A DNA stretch of 64,000 bases from Hysterium pulicare CBS 123377 (lineage: Eukaryota; Ascomycota; Dothideomycetes; Hysteriales; Hysteriaceae). Below are positions 49,740 through 61,026 of this stretch, piece after piece; within the stretch, counting starts at the first letter, position 1; each line of letters begins with the position of its first letter. The DNA lies in the NCBI GenBank assembly GCA_000467715.1, contig AJFK01000162.1, positions 24,901-88,900 of the forward strand, read 5' to 3'. The notes under the pieces were generated by a model. The model saw only the letters and a program-made list of their open reading frames with translations, did no database searches and was not told the DNA's origin. The position numbers and the translations under genes are program-made.

Positions 49740-51120
49740 TCTAAGTCGACTAATAATACTCAAAAAAAAAAGTTATTTATCAATACTGAAGAGAGTTTGA
49801 GTAGAGAATACCTTACTAGTAACTTAACTACATCATCCATCAACCCTCTATCTAGATCACTTGCCCATTTGCACTCAACTTGATTCGTGTGTGTATACTT
49901 AGTTTAGAGAAAACTAACTCTAGACACTTTAGTACTTTTATCTAAAATCTTCTAGTTTAATATTTTAAAGAACTTAGAAAACTTTTACCTATCTACTATG
50001 AACTACAGTCTGACCTAAAACCTAGCAGCTCTTCCGCATGGTAGCATATACGACGTATATCGCTCGATACCAAGCTTAATCCATATCCGGATACATATCA
50101 AAGAGTCATATAGTAGCGTTAGCCTATACAATAAATTCTTAACTTCCTACTCTAAAAATCTATTAGATTCTTAACCCCTTTTCTTTACCACCACAAACCC
50201 CACTCCCTCTATACCCCTTAGTGAAACCTCGCAACGCACTCCAAAGCCCGTTCAAGCCCCCAAACCAAATCCAAACCCCAACATCTTCTAAGACTTTCAA
50301 AACCTTCCCTTCACCTCTTCCTCTCCACCCATCTCACACAATACCTTTCCAAATTTCTCCCATCCCTCACAAAGCTCCCGCTTTATACTGCTCCTCAACC
50401 CGACAAAATTCCATCGCCGAAATATTATAATGCAAGTCCTTACATCCCTAAAAGTCCTTTAAAGTTGTTTCTTTATTAATTTTTTCTCTCGCCTTTCGAT
50501 GCTGATGTTGCATTTCTAGCTTCATTACCCTTGGTCTCTTCAGGCCGTTTCTTATATACTTTAGAGGTTCAGCATCAAGACCTAACCCAAGAAAGCCTCT
50601 TTCCCAAATATCTAAACAAATTGTGCGCTGCATGTTTAACTCCTAATCTATCTCTTACTCTGGTTTACTTTACCTATTTACTAAGATTCTAAATTACACT
50701 ATCTCTCTAGATCCTTTTCTTCTCTACAATGAACTAGACTCCCGCTAAAACCCTACATTACCATCCTCCTAAGCTTCACTTATCCGTTGAACTCTCTTTC
50801 CCAAGACCACGCATCTAATATACCGCATCTCTCATAATTACTACGCGAGATTAGAAAGAGAAGGTCATCAACATACATATATCATCGAGTACTATGCATT
50901 TCAAGTTACTATTCTTGTACATTCTATCTACTATTTTTGCTACACACTCAAGACACATATCAACCATCAAATGCCCAATGCCATATCTACAAAAATATGC
51001 AAGACAAAATGGCAAGTATGGCTTCATCAATAACCTCCCTCCCATATACATACTTCCACGATTCGGTCAACCTCCTTCGCTTCGCTATCAGACGCAAGAC
51101 TCACCCATCTCACATCTCCG
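49740..51120. repeat. AT-rich degenerate stretch, possible mutated transposon relic
   Basis: This segment is clearly richer in A and T than its flanks and full of stops in all frames. On the minus strand a YMYVDDLLFLISRS-like stretch near 50,835-50,880 resembles the YVDD box of a retrotransposon reverse transcriptase, and some frames around 50,450-50,750 become protein-like if TAG/TAA are read as CAG/CAA. Both would fit a retroelement hit by repeat-induced point mutation. No terminal repeats were found, so element type and borders are unknown. Confidence 0.35.
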
Positions 51121-51186
51121 CCCACGATAGAGTTGGAAGTAGTGAAGGATGCGATTGTAAAGAGACTTCAAACAAGACAGCCAAGT

Positions 51187-53396
51187 CTACAGTTTAGCCT
51201 TAGGCGCCTCGAGCGTAGGAACCATCAGATCTCTAATATCGCCTGCCGCTTCGTTGAGATAGAAGCTCATTTTCTCCTGTTAAGCGAACCGTTAGCAATC
51301 TCATCTAATCCAGTCCAAAAGAAAGGGGAAAAGAGAGGGAGAGGAAAAAGAAAAAGAAAAAGAAAAAGAAGTAAAAAACTTACCGATCCAAGCCCCTTAC
51401 TACAAACATTAAACTGAATACTATTTTCATTAATCATATACGCAATGCCCCATCCATCATCCACAACCTGACTCCACCCATATCCATTGAAGTACTCGGA
51501 ACTCAGCTGCGAGCTGGAGATGAACCATTTACTCGAGTACGAGTATGCTGGGTCTTGGTAGAGCGCAGGGACGTCCTCGCCGTCTTTGAGGCATTTCTTC
51601 AAGCCGAAGAGATGTCTATCAACACCCCTTCCATCCGAAGCATCAGTGATATATTTGACATGCGCATTCAGCGCCGCCCGGAAAAGCTTCTGGCATTCCT
51701 CGGGCGAAACGTCTGGGTTAGCCATGGCATCGCAAAAGGCGACCGATTCATCGGACACGGTTCTGCATGTTTCGGTCCTGCCTTGCTGGAAGCGACGCGT
51801 GGCGGCCGATTCGTACGTGGGACGGTTCTTGCCGTAGAATTTGTGGTACGCGAGCTGAATGATCATTTGAACGTAGGCATCTGGACTGCACTTGAATTTC
51901 TTGATCAGGCCTTTACCGTAGCCTTGGTACGCCTGGACTCGTAATTCGTGCGCGCCGATCTGGCGCTCGAAATGGCGTTGCGCAGCCTCGATGTCCAGCT
52001 TCAGTTCCGGGTTCAGGGTGAAGCGGATGGGGGTGGGGTCGGGCAGATTCGAGCGAATGGTTGGGTTGTCGAAGTCTAGAGCGTTGGTGAAGATGAGCTG
52101 GTTTGCGTAGTCGTTGAGGCGGTGTGTTGGGGTGCCATCCATCATGCTGTGCTCGCCCATGAAACCCGATGTACCGTTATCGTTGACGATGAATTGCAGG
52201 GGCTTGTCGAACCAACGATTGGATCCGTCACCGTGCCAGTATTGGTGTGCGCGCTCTTCTAGGGTGACCGGGGAGGCGTCATCTAGGCAGACGACGAACG
52301 AGGCGGACTCGATGGCTTCGAGGGCTGTAGCGTTAACATCCGAGGCCGCCCTTAGGCGGGGGTAGACCTAGAGCTCGTGTTAGTTGGATGCGAACCGCTG
52401 AGGCCCAGATCAGAATTGAAATACGTACATCTGCCCAGACGTCTCGATTCTGGGTTGTCAGTACGCCTACAGGCGCACTCTTCTCCGCCTTCTGATAAAT
52501 TCGCTTGAACTGGTGCTCCAGCTCGCTGGTATTAAGCTGCTTGCCATCAATCTCATGCGGGACCTTCCAGAACTGGTTCTTCCTTATGACTAGTATATGC
52601 GCATTCTCCTTGACTGGGTACTTGACGCTAGTATCTGAAGGCTTCTTAGGCACACGACTGCAGTTGAACATCCATTCATATGAGCTCATGGCCATAGGAA
52701 GCTTCTTCATATACTCGGGCTCCAGCGAACCACCATCAACCTGTTTCTTAAATTCAAGGACAGCGGAGGATATAGCCGCAGCACGCTTAGCGGGGTTCCG
52801 TCGCTTGCGGTCATCTCGGTGAGAGTAGAAATAGCTGACGTATGGCACAACGGGGTCACGGTAGGCCATGTATGCGGCCTCATTCCACCACTCAGCAATC
52901 CAATTGCGCACGTCCGGTTGTTCTCTCCTTGCGATCAATCGCTTCTGAAGTGTCTCGCCTGGTCCGCCAGGAGCTACGAAGTCGTTCACAGCTTTAGTGG
53001 TAGCATCGTACTCGGGCTTGCTGAGGAGGGGGTGGACAGATTTGAGATATCGTTTTGCGGTTTCTTCGAGGGTCGGGACAGGGAGACGGGGGAGAGAGTC
53101 TTCAAAACGAAGCATGGCGCCTTTGGAGTGATCTTCTTTATAGCCTGTAGCAACAGCTGTTAGCTTTCGTATTCTTGCATGTTGGCATGGCAGAGGACAG
53201 ACCTTCAGGAAGGGAGGATTGATTCCTCCTCGAATTGACTGGAGGCATGGCGATAAACTGTCCAAAATCAACTGTCAGAGAGCTCTTCGGCTTAGCTCGG
53301 CGAAGAGCGCAAAGTTACCTTTGAAGCTTTGGGTACAAAGCGCTGGCGAAGGAGGGAGGAAGCAGGTGCGCGCGCTCTTGCTACTGCATTGAACAT
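51187..53396 (-). CDS. acuJ: carnitine O-acetyltransferase, mitochondrial and peroxisomal
   Basis: Five exons (53396-53319, 53257-53203, 53144-52429, 52367-51384, 51276-51187) join exactly to 640 residues. The enzyme moves acetyl groups between CoA and carnitine so that acetyl units can cross organelle membranes; in Aspergillus the orthologue is acuJ, needed on acetate and fatty acids. The catalytic motif GFMGEHSMMDGTP puts the active His at residue 356. The CoA and carnitine sites KKFKCSPDAYVQM, TYESAATRRFQQGRTET and SSSQLSSEYFNGYGW follow. Residues 1-26 are an Arg/Ala/Ser-rich mitochondrial presequence encoded by the first exon alone. An in-frame ATG (Met30, 53248) in the second exon would give a form without it, and the protein ends in AKL, a peroxisomal PTS1. 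The gene thus encodes the signals for both organelles. The last intron has a long pyrimidine tract. Confidence 0.96.
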
Positions 53397-54319
53397 CGCC
53401 TGGGGTATCGAAGAAGTGTATTGAAGAGACGCGAGATATGGTGAAAAGAAAGACCAAAGCTCAGCGGGAGATTCGCTGCTTTGAGAAAATAACTGGCACG
53501 CTATGCGGTCTGGTGCAGCGGCTCGGTGGTTGATGTCTGAACCTCGGCCCTTCGGATGGCTTGACGAGTGACGGAAATCTTCAGCAGGAACCCGTGACCT
53601 GCTGGAATCACCCTGCAGAGCTGCCGTTAGGCCGACCATCTATTTTCTCTGCAGCTATGAATCCTGTCCCATCAATCCATCTGGGCATTTGCACCACCTC
53701 GACCTCTGCGAAGCATTTTAGTCTAAAGATTCCCCCAGATCTCGGCTTCTCAACCCCACTACCTGTCAAAAACGGCCTCGCGAAGCACAGACTCAACACC
53801 AGGAATTTTCTTCTGTGTTGACAGTCCAGATCCACCGGACCGCATCCTATACCGATAGAACTCACTCTTCGCTGCCGAGGCATCTTCATACTGAGACTTC
53901 TGGTAAATCCTTCAACATGGTACGAAGTGACTGAACTCGGCCGATGGCGACTACGGAGACGACTCCACCTAGAAAGAGAGCTTGGTTGCAAATAGTATCA
54001 GGACTTCCAACGCACTGGAGCATTACATGCTAATACATAACACTAATATATAACATTTCTTTTACTGACCACCAGAATCTACACTGATTCTATATCTTGT
54101 GGTTAATTTTGGTACTATGGATTGAAGCACTTTTCCATCATGTCGGCCAGCCCAAACTCGATCTTGGATAGGGAGATAAAAGCCTGTCCCGACATAGCAC
54201 ATATGAACATTCAATCTCCGTCCAGTCTATCAAAACACTCTTCCATACTTATCCACACCCCACTCAAACTTACTTCCTACTCATCCATTATCATTCCCAT
54301 ACCAAACCCCATCCATCTC
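53397..54319. other. intergenic
   Basis: This is the 5' flank of the carnitine acetyltransferase gene and the 3' flank of the NmrA-like relic. It turns AT-rich after 54,000. A minus-strand frame of 127 codons at 53,608-53,991 has no family motif and is left out. Confidence 0.5.
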
Positions 54320-55243
54320 CTAACTCCCCTTCATCTTCAACTCAACCCACTCCCCAAACTGCATCCCCTCCCTACCCAAGACCCACTCCAGCACATTCGA
54401 ATTCCCAACCAACCCTCTAAAATTATAGAACAAAATCATCCTCTGCGCCGCATCCTTCCTCCTCAACTCCACATCTTTAGTCCCATACAACCGCACACAA
54501 GTCATATCCACCGCCTCCTCAAACCCCGCCCTCGACACCTCAACTTGCTTCCCGATAGTCTCTCCCAAAACCTCCATAGCCCTTCCAAATGAAAGAGTCT
54601 CGTGCGTCGAGACGAGTGGATACGACGCATAAAAATGCTTTTCGCGCTCTTCCAGTACTCTCCTCATAACCTCCGCCAAATCCCTCAACGCGATGAAAGA
54701 AAACTCCACATCCAAATCCCAGGCACACCTAAACCGCGGCTTCTCCTGTCCCATCAACATCGCAACCGGTAAATTATCCATAAAAGTCGTCGGTTGCAGA
54801 ATCGTATACGGGATCCCGCTTTCCATAATGTATTCTTCGATATACCTCTTACAGTCATGATTCATCATTTTGCGGAACTGTGTATTCAACACCGAACTCA
54901 AAATAAAGTGCTTAAACACTCCTTTTCCGGCGCCGTACTGAGAGGCTGCGGCGTCGATCATCAGATATCCGATTTCGGCCTCATGCGGATGATATGACGG
55001 TCCGACGTGGATCACAACCGCGACTCCCTTCATCAAATTCTCGACATCTCGTTTGTCCTAGAGATCGCATTGGATTACTTCGGCGTGAGGATATTGTTGG
55101 CGAAGACGAGATGCTGAGGCGTCTGAATGCACAGCTAGGCGGAGATTCTTCCAAGTTTTGGAAATAAGGGGGAGCAAGGCGGTGGCTTGTTTACCGCCTG
55201 CGCTGGTTAGGAGGAGGAGGTCTTTGGAAGGGTCCGCTGGCAT
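54320..55243 (-). pseudogene. NmrA-like NAD(P)-binding protein, one in-frame stop
   Basis: From the ATG at 55243 the frame reads LLLLTSAGGKQATALLPLI (the nucleotide-binding loop of this family), then AEVIQCDL, a TAG at 55060-55058, and without a frame change DKRDVENLMKGVAVVIHVGPSYHPHEAEIGYLMIDAA and on to a complete C-terminus at 54320. Including the stop, the length of 308 codons is normal for atypical short-chain dehydrogenases of the NmrA type, which act as redox sensors or reductases. No intron can remove the TAG: although CTCTAG could be an acceptor, no donor lies at a workable distance. I call it a young pseudogene; a sequencing error is the main alternative. A product starting at the next Met would lack the binding loop. 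Confidence 0.8.
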
Positions 55244-56006
55244 TTTGATGGCGAGAGAGTAATTTGGGGAAGTACTGAGTAGAGGACAGATGATACTGAT
55301 TCAATAGTATCAGAGCAATAGCTTCGAGAATAGTCAATTTCGTACCTAGGCAATACCAAGATTTCTGTGAATTAGCAGTTGGGTGATAACTTGATATATC
55401 TCCATCTTCGTAGTCGTGACGTATGTATACATATATAAATCTTCGGCGTTAAGCGGAGCACATCTCGCCCGGTTCATGTAAGTACTTGAGTAAACTACGA
55501 AGCTTAGGAGGATCCTCATAAAATCTCGCTCCACCTTCCACAAAGGTTAAGAAAGGATCCTTCGAGGCGTGTAAAAGCAGCTAAGAAGTAGCGAGTACCT
55601 AGTATCTCCTTCGCTAACATCTCACATAATACATATCGTGATCAATTTCGGAAACCGAAAACACCTTTGAAGATTTCTGCTCTCGGCTCTAAGTTCAGTT
55701 GTTGTGATATGAGGGACTTCCATTATGGTGCGTCACGATCAGGCAAAGAAAAGGGGGGTCGCAAATTTTAGGTACGGTACAGAGAAAATCTACAAGGGGC
55801 ATGCAGTGAAAGCGCTTTGACTCCAATGATGTGTGAAGACCCCAGAGTACCAGTCCAGTCCAGTCCCAGTTCCAGTGTCCCAAGAATGATTAGCCACTTA
55901 GCGCTGCAAAGTACCAACAGCTACTTTAAATCCCTCCCGACCACCCTCCGCCAGCATCCAAGCTCACACTTCGGTTCGTCGCTCGGAGCTCACTTTCTAT
56001 CCGCAT
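55244..56006. other. intergenic
   Basis: This lies between the start of the NmrA-like relic and the stop codon of malate dehydrogenase. No coding signal is seen. Confidence 0.55.
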
Positions 56007-57349
56007 TTATGGGTTCTCCTTGACAAACTTAACACCCTTGGCAATGTTGCCCTTCAAGTCACCTAGGCAGACATCAAGCAATTTCTGTTCATGGTCTGTG
56101 ATCTTGCCGACTGGGTAGATCTTCTCAACACCATTGGGCCCGAGCTCGACGTTGGAGGCAAAGTATTCAACACCCTGGTCCTTGTACAATGGCGAGTCGA
56201 CGAAAGTAGGCTCAATGACGTTCTTCTGGCCCTGAGCAGCCTTGAGCAAACTCTCGGCGAAGCGGGCACCAGCCATGGCCATGGAGAGAGTAGCAGATCC
56301 GGCACCGTCCTTGGCTGCAACAACCTCGTCGCCACCGAATTGCACACGCTTGACGTACTCATCTAATTGTTCACCCTTGAGCGAATAGCCGGACTGTGAG
56401 AGGAGAGGAACGATGGTTGCGCCGGAGTGACCGCCGACAACGGTGATGTTCTCGTTGGCTGGGTCGGTGTTCTTGAGTTGAGAGATGAAGCGGGAAGCGC
56501 GGACGACATCGAGGGTGGTGACACCGAAAAGACGCTTGGGGTTGTAGACACCTTTGGACTTGAAGACTTCGGCTGTGATGGGAACAGTGGAGTTGACCTA
56601 GGAAAGTGTAAGTCGGTCAACCGGAAAGTGAATCGTGATTGAGCGCTAGCATACCGGGTTTGAGATGATCAAGATGTTGGCTTCAGGTGCGTGATCCGCA
56701 GCGGCCTTTGCCAAATCTCGGACAATGGAGGCATTGGTGTTGAAAAGATCTGAAGTCATACTTAGTAACTGCGCATGTTAGGAATAGAGACATTGAGCAT
56801 ACCATCACGGCTCATGCCAGGCTTGCGAGGAACACCAGCAGGAATCAAGACGATTTCTGCGCCTTTGAGAGCCTCGCCAAGACCTGATGGTGTTGGGTCA
56901 TATCCCCGAACCTTTGTATATCAGCTCATATCTTGTGCGTTGGTGGTAACCGAAGCCAACATACCTCGCTCTTGGTGTTGATGTGACCGATATCCGCAGC
57001 GACACCTGCAATGATGTTGATTAGACAGGCGCATTAAATGAATGGAGGCCATAATAAATAACATACCTGGAGCTAGGCGGATATCATAGAGGGCGAGCGT
57101 GCTAACCCTCGGGTTAAGCTTCAACAAAAGAGACAACGGCTGTCCAATGCCACCAGCAGCACCCAGGACAGTGACTTTAGATGCCTGCAACTCTCTCAAT
57201 CAGCACCACAGCCATCAAAGAAGTTTTAACACAAAAACCGAAGGCATTGAAAAAGCAATGGAGGGTTCCGGAAATCGGCGTACCTGTCTGGAAGATGCGG
57301 AGAAGGAGCGGCGCTGTACAGCACCGAATATTTGACGGGCGGAGAACAT
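56007..57349 (-). CDS. mdh1: malate dehydrogenase, mitochondrial
   Basis: Six exons (57349-57284, 57184-57067, 57005-56965, 56911-56803, 56749-56655, 56597-56007) join exactly to 339 residues, the usual size. The enzyme interconverts malate and oxaloacetate with NAD in the citrate cycle. The first exon encodes a mitochondrial presequence ([19 protein letters not shown]). Next come the NAD loop [17 protein letters not shown], the substrate arginine region [26 protein letters not shown], the [12 protein letters not shown] block and the catalytic histidine in [10 protein letters not shown]. The end, KFVKENP, carries no PTS1, so this is the mitochondrial and not the glyoxysomal form. All introns are short with canonical ends. 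Confidence 0.97.
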
Positions 57350-57925
57350 TGTGATATGGATGAAGAGACTGGAGATGGAAAGCTGGGCTGGACTGGATTC
57401 CAATGAAGGATAATTGAGGATGGTCTTGTAAGAGCGGAGAGAAACGGGATTTTCTAAGCTGCACGGGAATAGAAAGCTCTGGTCTTCGCGCTAAGCCCTT
57501 TCGATTTAGTGCGCAACCCTTGTGATAGGATGATATCAGCCTCGCCCACCCAACACCATGCCAACAACATACCCTTAGTAGCAACAGTTTAGGTGTAGCG
57601 AGAAACATTTATCTTTAAGACCTACTAAGTATTAGGTATTAAGAAAATGGATAAGCTACGCTCGGGAGACTGATGCAAAATTCGGTTTATCGCTTACACG
57701 AAGGTCGAACTGGCTCGTTATGAAGACTCATTCGAAGTATGAATGTTAGAGGCCATCCTGGAGCTATTCTTTAACTTAAGCATAGTTAAGCTTATAGTAG
57801 AAAAGAGATAATATATTTATCTTCTTTCTTATATACTACAATTTAGCCTTCCTTCCTGACCCATCCCTCTCGCACCTCTCTACTACTCTATCGTCCCAAA
57901 CCTCTCTACCCACACCCCGCTCTAT
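57350..57925. other. intergenic
   Basis: This is the promoter side of malate dehydrogenase and the 3' flank of the coiled-coil protein gene. It is AT-rich at 57,600-57,850 with no gene signal. Confidence 0.55.
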
Positions 57926-60214
57926 CTACTCGCCCTTCCTAGCCTTCTTCCCACCCTTCCCCTTAACCTCTCTCTCATCCGTCTCCTCACCAGCCTTCCT
58001 CTTTTTCCCACTACGAACATCTGACTGTAGGCGGAAGGGATCCTCATCATCCTGGAAATTATAGTCGTCCCCAGGCGTATGTACCTGTCTCTCCGGCGCC
58101 TCCCTATGATTTTCTCTATGCGGTTTCGGTGGGGCTGGTGGATTATTTCCAGGTCGGGACGATAAGCTTCCCGCACCGAAACCAGAGAGGTTCATGGGGC
58201 GTGGGCGCTGAGTGGATTGTCGCTGTGCGGGTTGTGGCTGAATCGATTGTCGTTGAGCAGTTTGTCGTTGGGTCTCTACTCGTGGCTCGATCATCCGAAC
58301 CTCTTCCAAATTCTTGTCATTGAACTTGACTCGATGAGATGAAGGAGGACTGCTAGCCACGTCCTCATCATCATCCTCTGCCTCTTTAATATTCTTCTCA
58401 AAGCCCTGTATACGCTTCTTCGCTTTTTCGTACGCGCTGAGGGAGGCGTCTGCCTCCGTGAGCGCCGCGTCCCGCTGACGGACCACCTTCCCGAACTCGA
58501 ATCGTAGAAAACTGTTCTCCAGCTCGGTGTTATCCAGTTTCTCGCTCATACCAGTGAATTCGCCACGGTAGCGTTTTAGGGCTCTCATGGTCTCTTCGTT
58601 GAGCTCATTTTGATAGTCATATGCCTCCCTGTAGAATTGCGATGACGATGATAGCTTCAGGATCTTATCCTGGAGATCGGTATCTAGTTCATTCCACTCC
58701 CCTGGCTTGAACGTATGGGGAACTTCGCCCTCGTACTTCGTTTTGATTCGTTCTTCCCAGTCATTGACTTTGACTCGTGCCTGGTCACACTCAAGTCTGA
58801 TGTCCTGCAAGGCCGTCTCTGCCATCTCTGCCCTGGCGTGCTCTGAGTTCGCGCGACGGGTTGCTTCGATAAGCACAAGAACGCCTTCTTCGACTGAGGT
58901 CTGCAACTGATCGATTCGTTGAGTGATTATACCCTTGTTTGCCTGACTCATTTTTTTAGTCGCTTTACTGACATCTTCGTTGATCTTGTTGAGCCAACGC
59001 TGGCCTTGTTCTAGGTCCAACACAATGTTAGGGATGGGCTGTAGGCCTTGTCGCTCTGACTGCACGTCTTCTTCAATTGTGATTTCTGGACGAGTGGGAA
59101 GAGGAGGGTGGGCGTTACTGATGGTGCTAATGCTCGCATTCCGTGGAAGCTCCTGGGTGGATCGTGGCCGACTGCCGGTTTGCCCGGAGGGCTGTGATGC
59201 CACTGCTGCTGGTTTAGTCGCCTGTCCTTCTGGTGCTGTACCAGGGGTTTTGCCAGTAGATATTTCCGCTTGATCAACTAGTTGTCCTTTCTTGCTCTTT
59301 AGGTTGATATTCTTCGGAATAGCTTTGGCGTTGGTTGAAGTAGATGCTTTGCTAGATGATACTGGCGGTTCTGACAGTTCTTCTCCAGTTTCTATGTCAG
59401 GATTCTTTCTAGTAGGTATCCCAGTATCCTCTACTGGATGCCCATTCTTGCCTTTCGGGACAACGTTCTTCGGAGGAGCTTCTGCCTTAGTCGAAGCAGA
59501 TACTTTTGTAGATGATACTGCCGATTCCAACACTTTTCCTTCTGTTGCTGTGCTGGGAATTTTGCCAGCCGACTTCTTAGCTTCCACTGCTGGTTTTCCC
59601 TTGGTGCCTTTCAGATCAACATTTCTTGAAGCATCTTTCGTCTTGGTAGAAGTAGATAGTTTCTCAGATGCTTTATTTTCAGTCTCTGCCAAAGGCTCAT
59701 CTTCCTTCTCTGCCGGCACTTTCTCCTTCTTTTTAGCTAGATTAGGGAACAAGGCCTTGTGTTTCTTGGGCACTTCACTGTGTGTAGTAGTAGAAGACTT
59801 GCCCGCAGCTTTCCGTCCACCTTTAGGAACAGTGACTAGGATCTCTGCATCATCAGCTTTTCTCTTCGCCTTCGTTGGCCGCGTAGAACGACGTGACCCC
59901 TTATTATCAGCATCCATAGTTGCGGATGCCTGCGTGGAATCGCCAACACTGGCTACAAGGGGGTTAACCAGGTTCTGGCCCCAAATCTGGCTTCGTCCTG
60001 GGATGTTGTCCGCTCCCTCGACCTGAACCTTCTCGTTCTGAGACACGGTTGATGTAGCCGGGCTTTGCGGAGTGCTTGAAGCAGCCGAGTGTACAGTAGT
60101 CTTGGGTTGCAAAGCCTCAGGGGGGTTGCTGCTCGCCCGGGCCGGCGAATCGTATGTTAACAGTGGTCCGGTCGTTATTGGGGAAGCCTTGGTTGGGTGG
60201 TTGGGTAGGATCAT
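57926..60214 (-). CDS. coiled-coil protein with three 52-residue repeats, function unknown
   Basis: A single coding exon of 762 residues. I start at the ATG at 60214 because a strong leader intron (60360-60289, GTAAGA, branch CTAAC, CACAG) removes the in-frame ATG further upstream. Residues 100-190 are basic with SRRSTRPTKAKRK and GGRKAAGK patches that could be nuclear signals. Three Lys/Ser/Thr-rich repeats with a period of 52 follow at about 189-240, 241-292 and 293-341, each carrying a core of the KNVVPKGKNG type. Residues about 403-603 are predicted coiled coil, including LNKINEDVSKATKKM and IDQLQTSVEEGVLVL. A Gln/Arg-rich stretch, an Arg/Pro-rich part and a strongly basic C-terminus (GKGGKKARKG) end it. 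I infer a nuclear structural or chromatin-associated protein; no known family is recognised. Confidence 0.75.
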   Translation of the reverse strand: MILPNHPTKASPITTGPLLTYDSPARASSNPPEALQPKTTVHSAASSTPQSPATSTVSQNEKVQVEGADNIPGRSQIWGQNLVNPLVASVGDSTQASATMDADNKGSRRSTRPTKAKRKADDAEILVTVPKGGRKAAGKSSTTTHSEVPKKHKALFPNLAKKKEKVPAEKEDEPLAETENKASEKLSTSTKTKDASRNVDLKGTKGKPAVEAKKSAGKIPSTATEGKVLESAVSSTKVSASTKAEAPPKNVVPKGKNGHPVEDTGIPTRKNPDIETGEELSEPPVSSSKASTSTNAKAIPKNINLKSKKGQLVDQAEISTGKTPGTAPEGQATKPAAVASQPSGQTGSRPRSTQELPRNASISTISNAHPPLPTRPEITIEEDVQSERQGLQPIPNIVLDLEQGQRWLNKINEDVSKATKKMSQANKGIITQRIDQLQTSVEEGVLVLIEATRRANSEHARAEMAETALQDIRLECDQARVKVNDWEERIKTKYEGEVPHTFKPGEWNELDTDLQDKILKLSSSSQFYREAYDYQNELNEETMRALKRYRGEFTGMSEKLDNTELENSFLRFEFGKVVRQRDAALTEADASLSAYEKAKKRIQGFEKNIKEAEDDDEDVASSPPSSHRVKFNDKNLEEVRMIEPRVETQRQTAQRQSIQPQPAQRQSTQRPRPMNLSGFGAGSLSSRPGNNPPAPPKPHRENHREAPERQVHTPGDDYNFQDDEDPFRLQSDVRSGKKRKAGEETDEREVKGKGGKKARKGE

Positions 60215-61026
60215 GCGAGTTGTGTGTTTGGTTGAGATTATGCTACTAGTTTCTAGTGACCTAGCCTCTCTGTCTTGCGGATAACAAGCTGTGTTTAGCA
60301 ATTTCAGGGTTAGATACGACACCATAGCAAACCTACATGCTTAAAACAAAGAGATCTTACCTGTCTTGAGTACTCGCTGTCTGCACGAAGACTGTGAGAA
60401 CGGCGTAAAGATGACAGGGACGCCGCAGTGAGGGTAGGTAGATCGAGCTGGCTGAGACTAGGAAAGGTAATGCGATCAAAGTTGAAGCTGATCAGGGCGA
60501 GAAATGACTGCCGCAGAGAACGCATACCAAGTTTGGGAGATGCACCCAGATCTGGCGTTCCTAACAGGCGCGCTAGCTTGAATGCGGTGCACGTTAGGTG
60601 TGAATCCAAAGTGTTGTAGTGAGAGAAGTGTTGATGTATTGTATGTGAAGAATAACACTAGTGGCAGAAGAAAGTACCAGCCGAAGGAGAGTAGTGTGGT
60701 GTTCGTAGTGGTGATACCCCTCGACGGTGGAGAATGTATTCCCCCAACGTGTTGCCAAGGCATTCAAGGAGTCCACCACAGCAGCTCCCCTCCCAAAATG
60801 CAATACAAAGGAAACTGATGTCTTTTGATGACAGGAAGTAGTATGCCTTCCGGCTTTCTCTGGAACAAACGCTTAAACGCAAACATGAATACCTTCTCAA
60901 GCAACGCCATCTATGGGTATAAAAAATGAAGATTGAACCAACAGCGCTCGAAGCGCAGAAACTCCCGAGCACCATGCAACAACGATGGACTGAAAAGAGA
61001 AGGTTTGTAAGAGTAGGAAGCTTCCA
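60215..61026. other. leader and intergenic region with a 5' UTR intron
   Basis: On the minus strand, 60360-60289 is a 72-base leader intron of the coiled-coil gene (GTAAGA, CTAAC, CACAG). An open frame at 60,310-60,609 cannot be joined to the coding exon without meeting a stop, so it is not counted as coding. Confidence 0.6.

Noticed and set aside
60310-60609. Possible first exon of the coiled-coil gene
   Set aside because: Joining it across the leader intron meets a TAG within a few codons, so the segment is untranslated leader at most.
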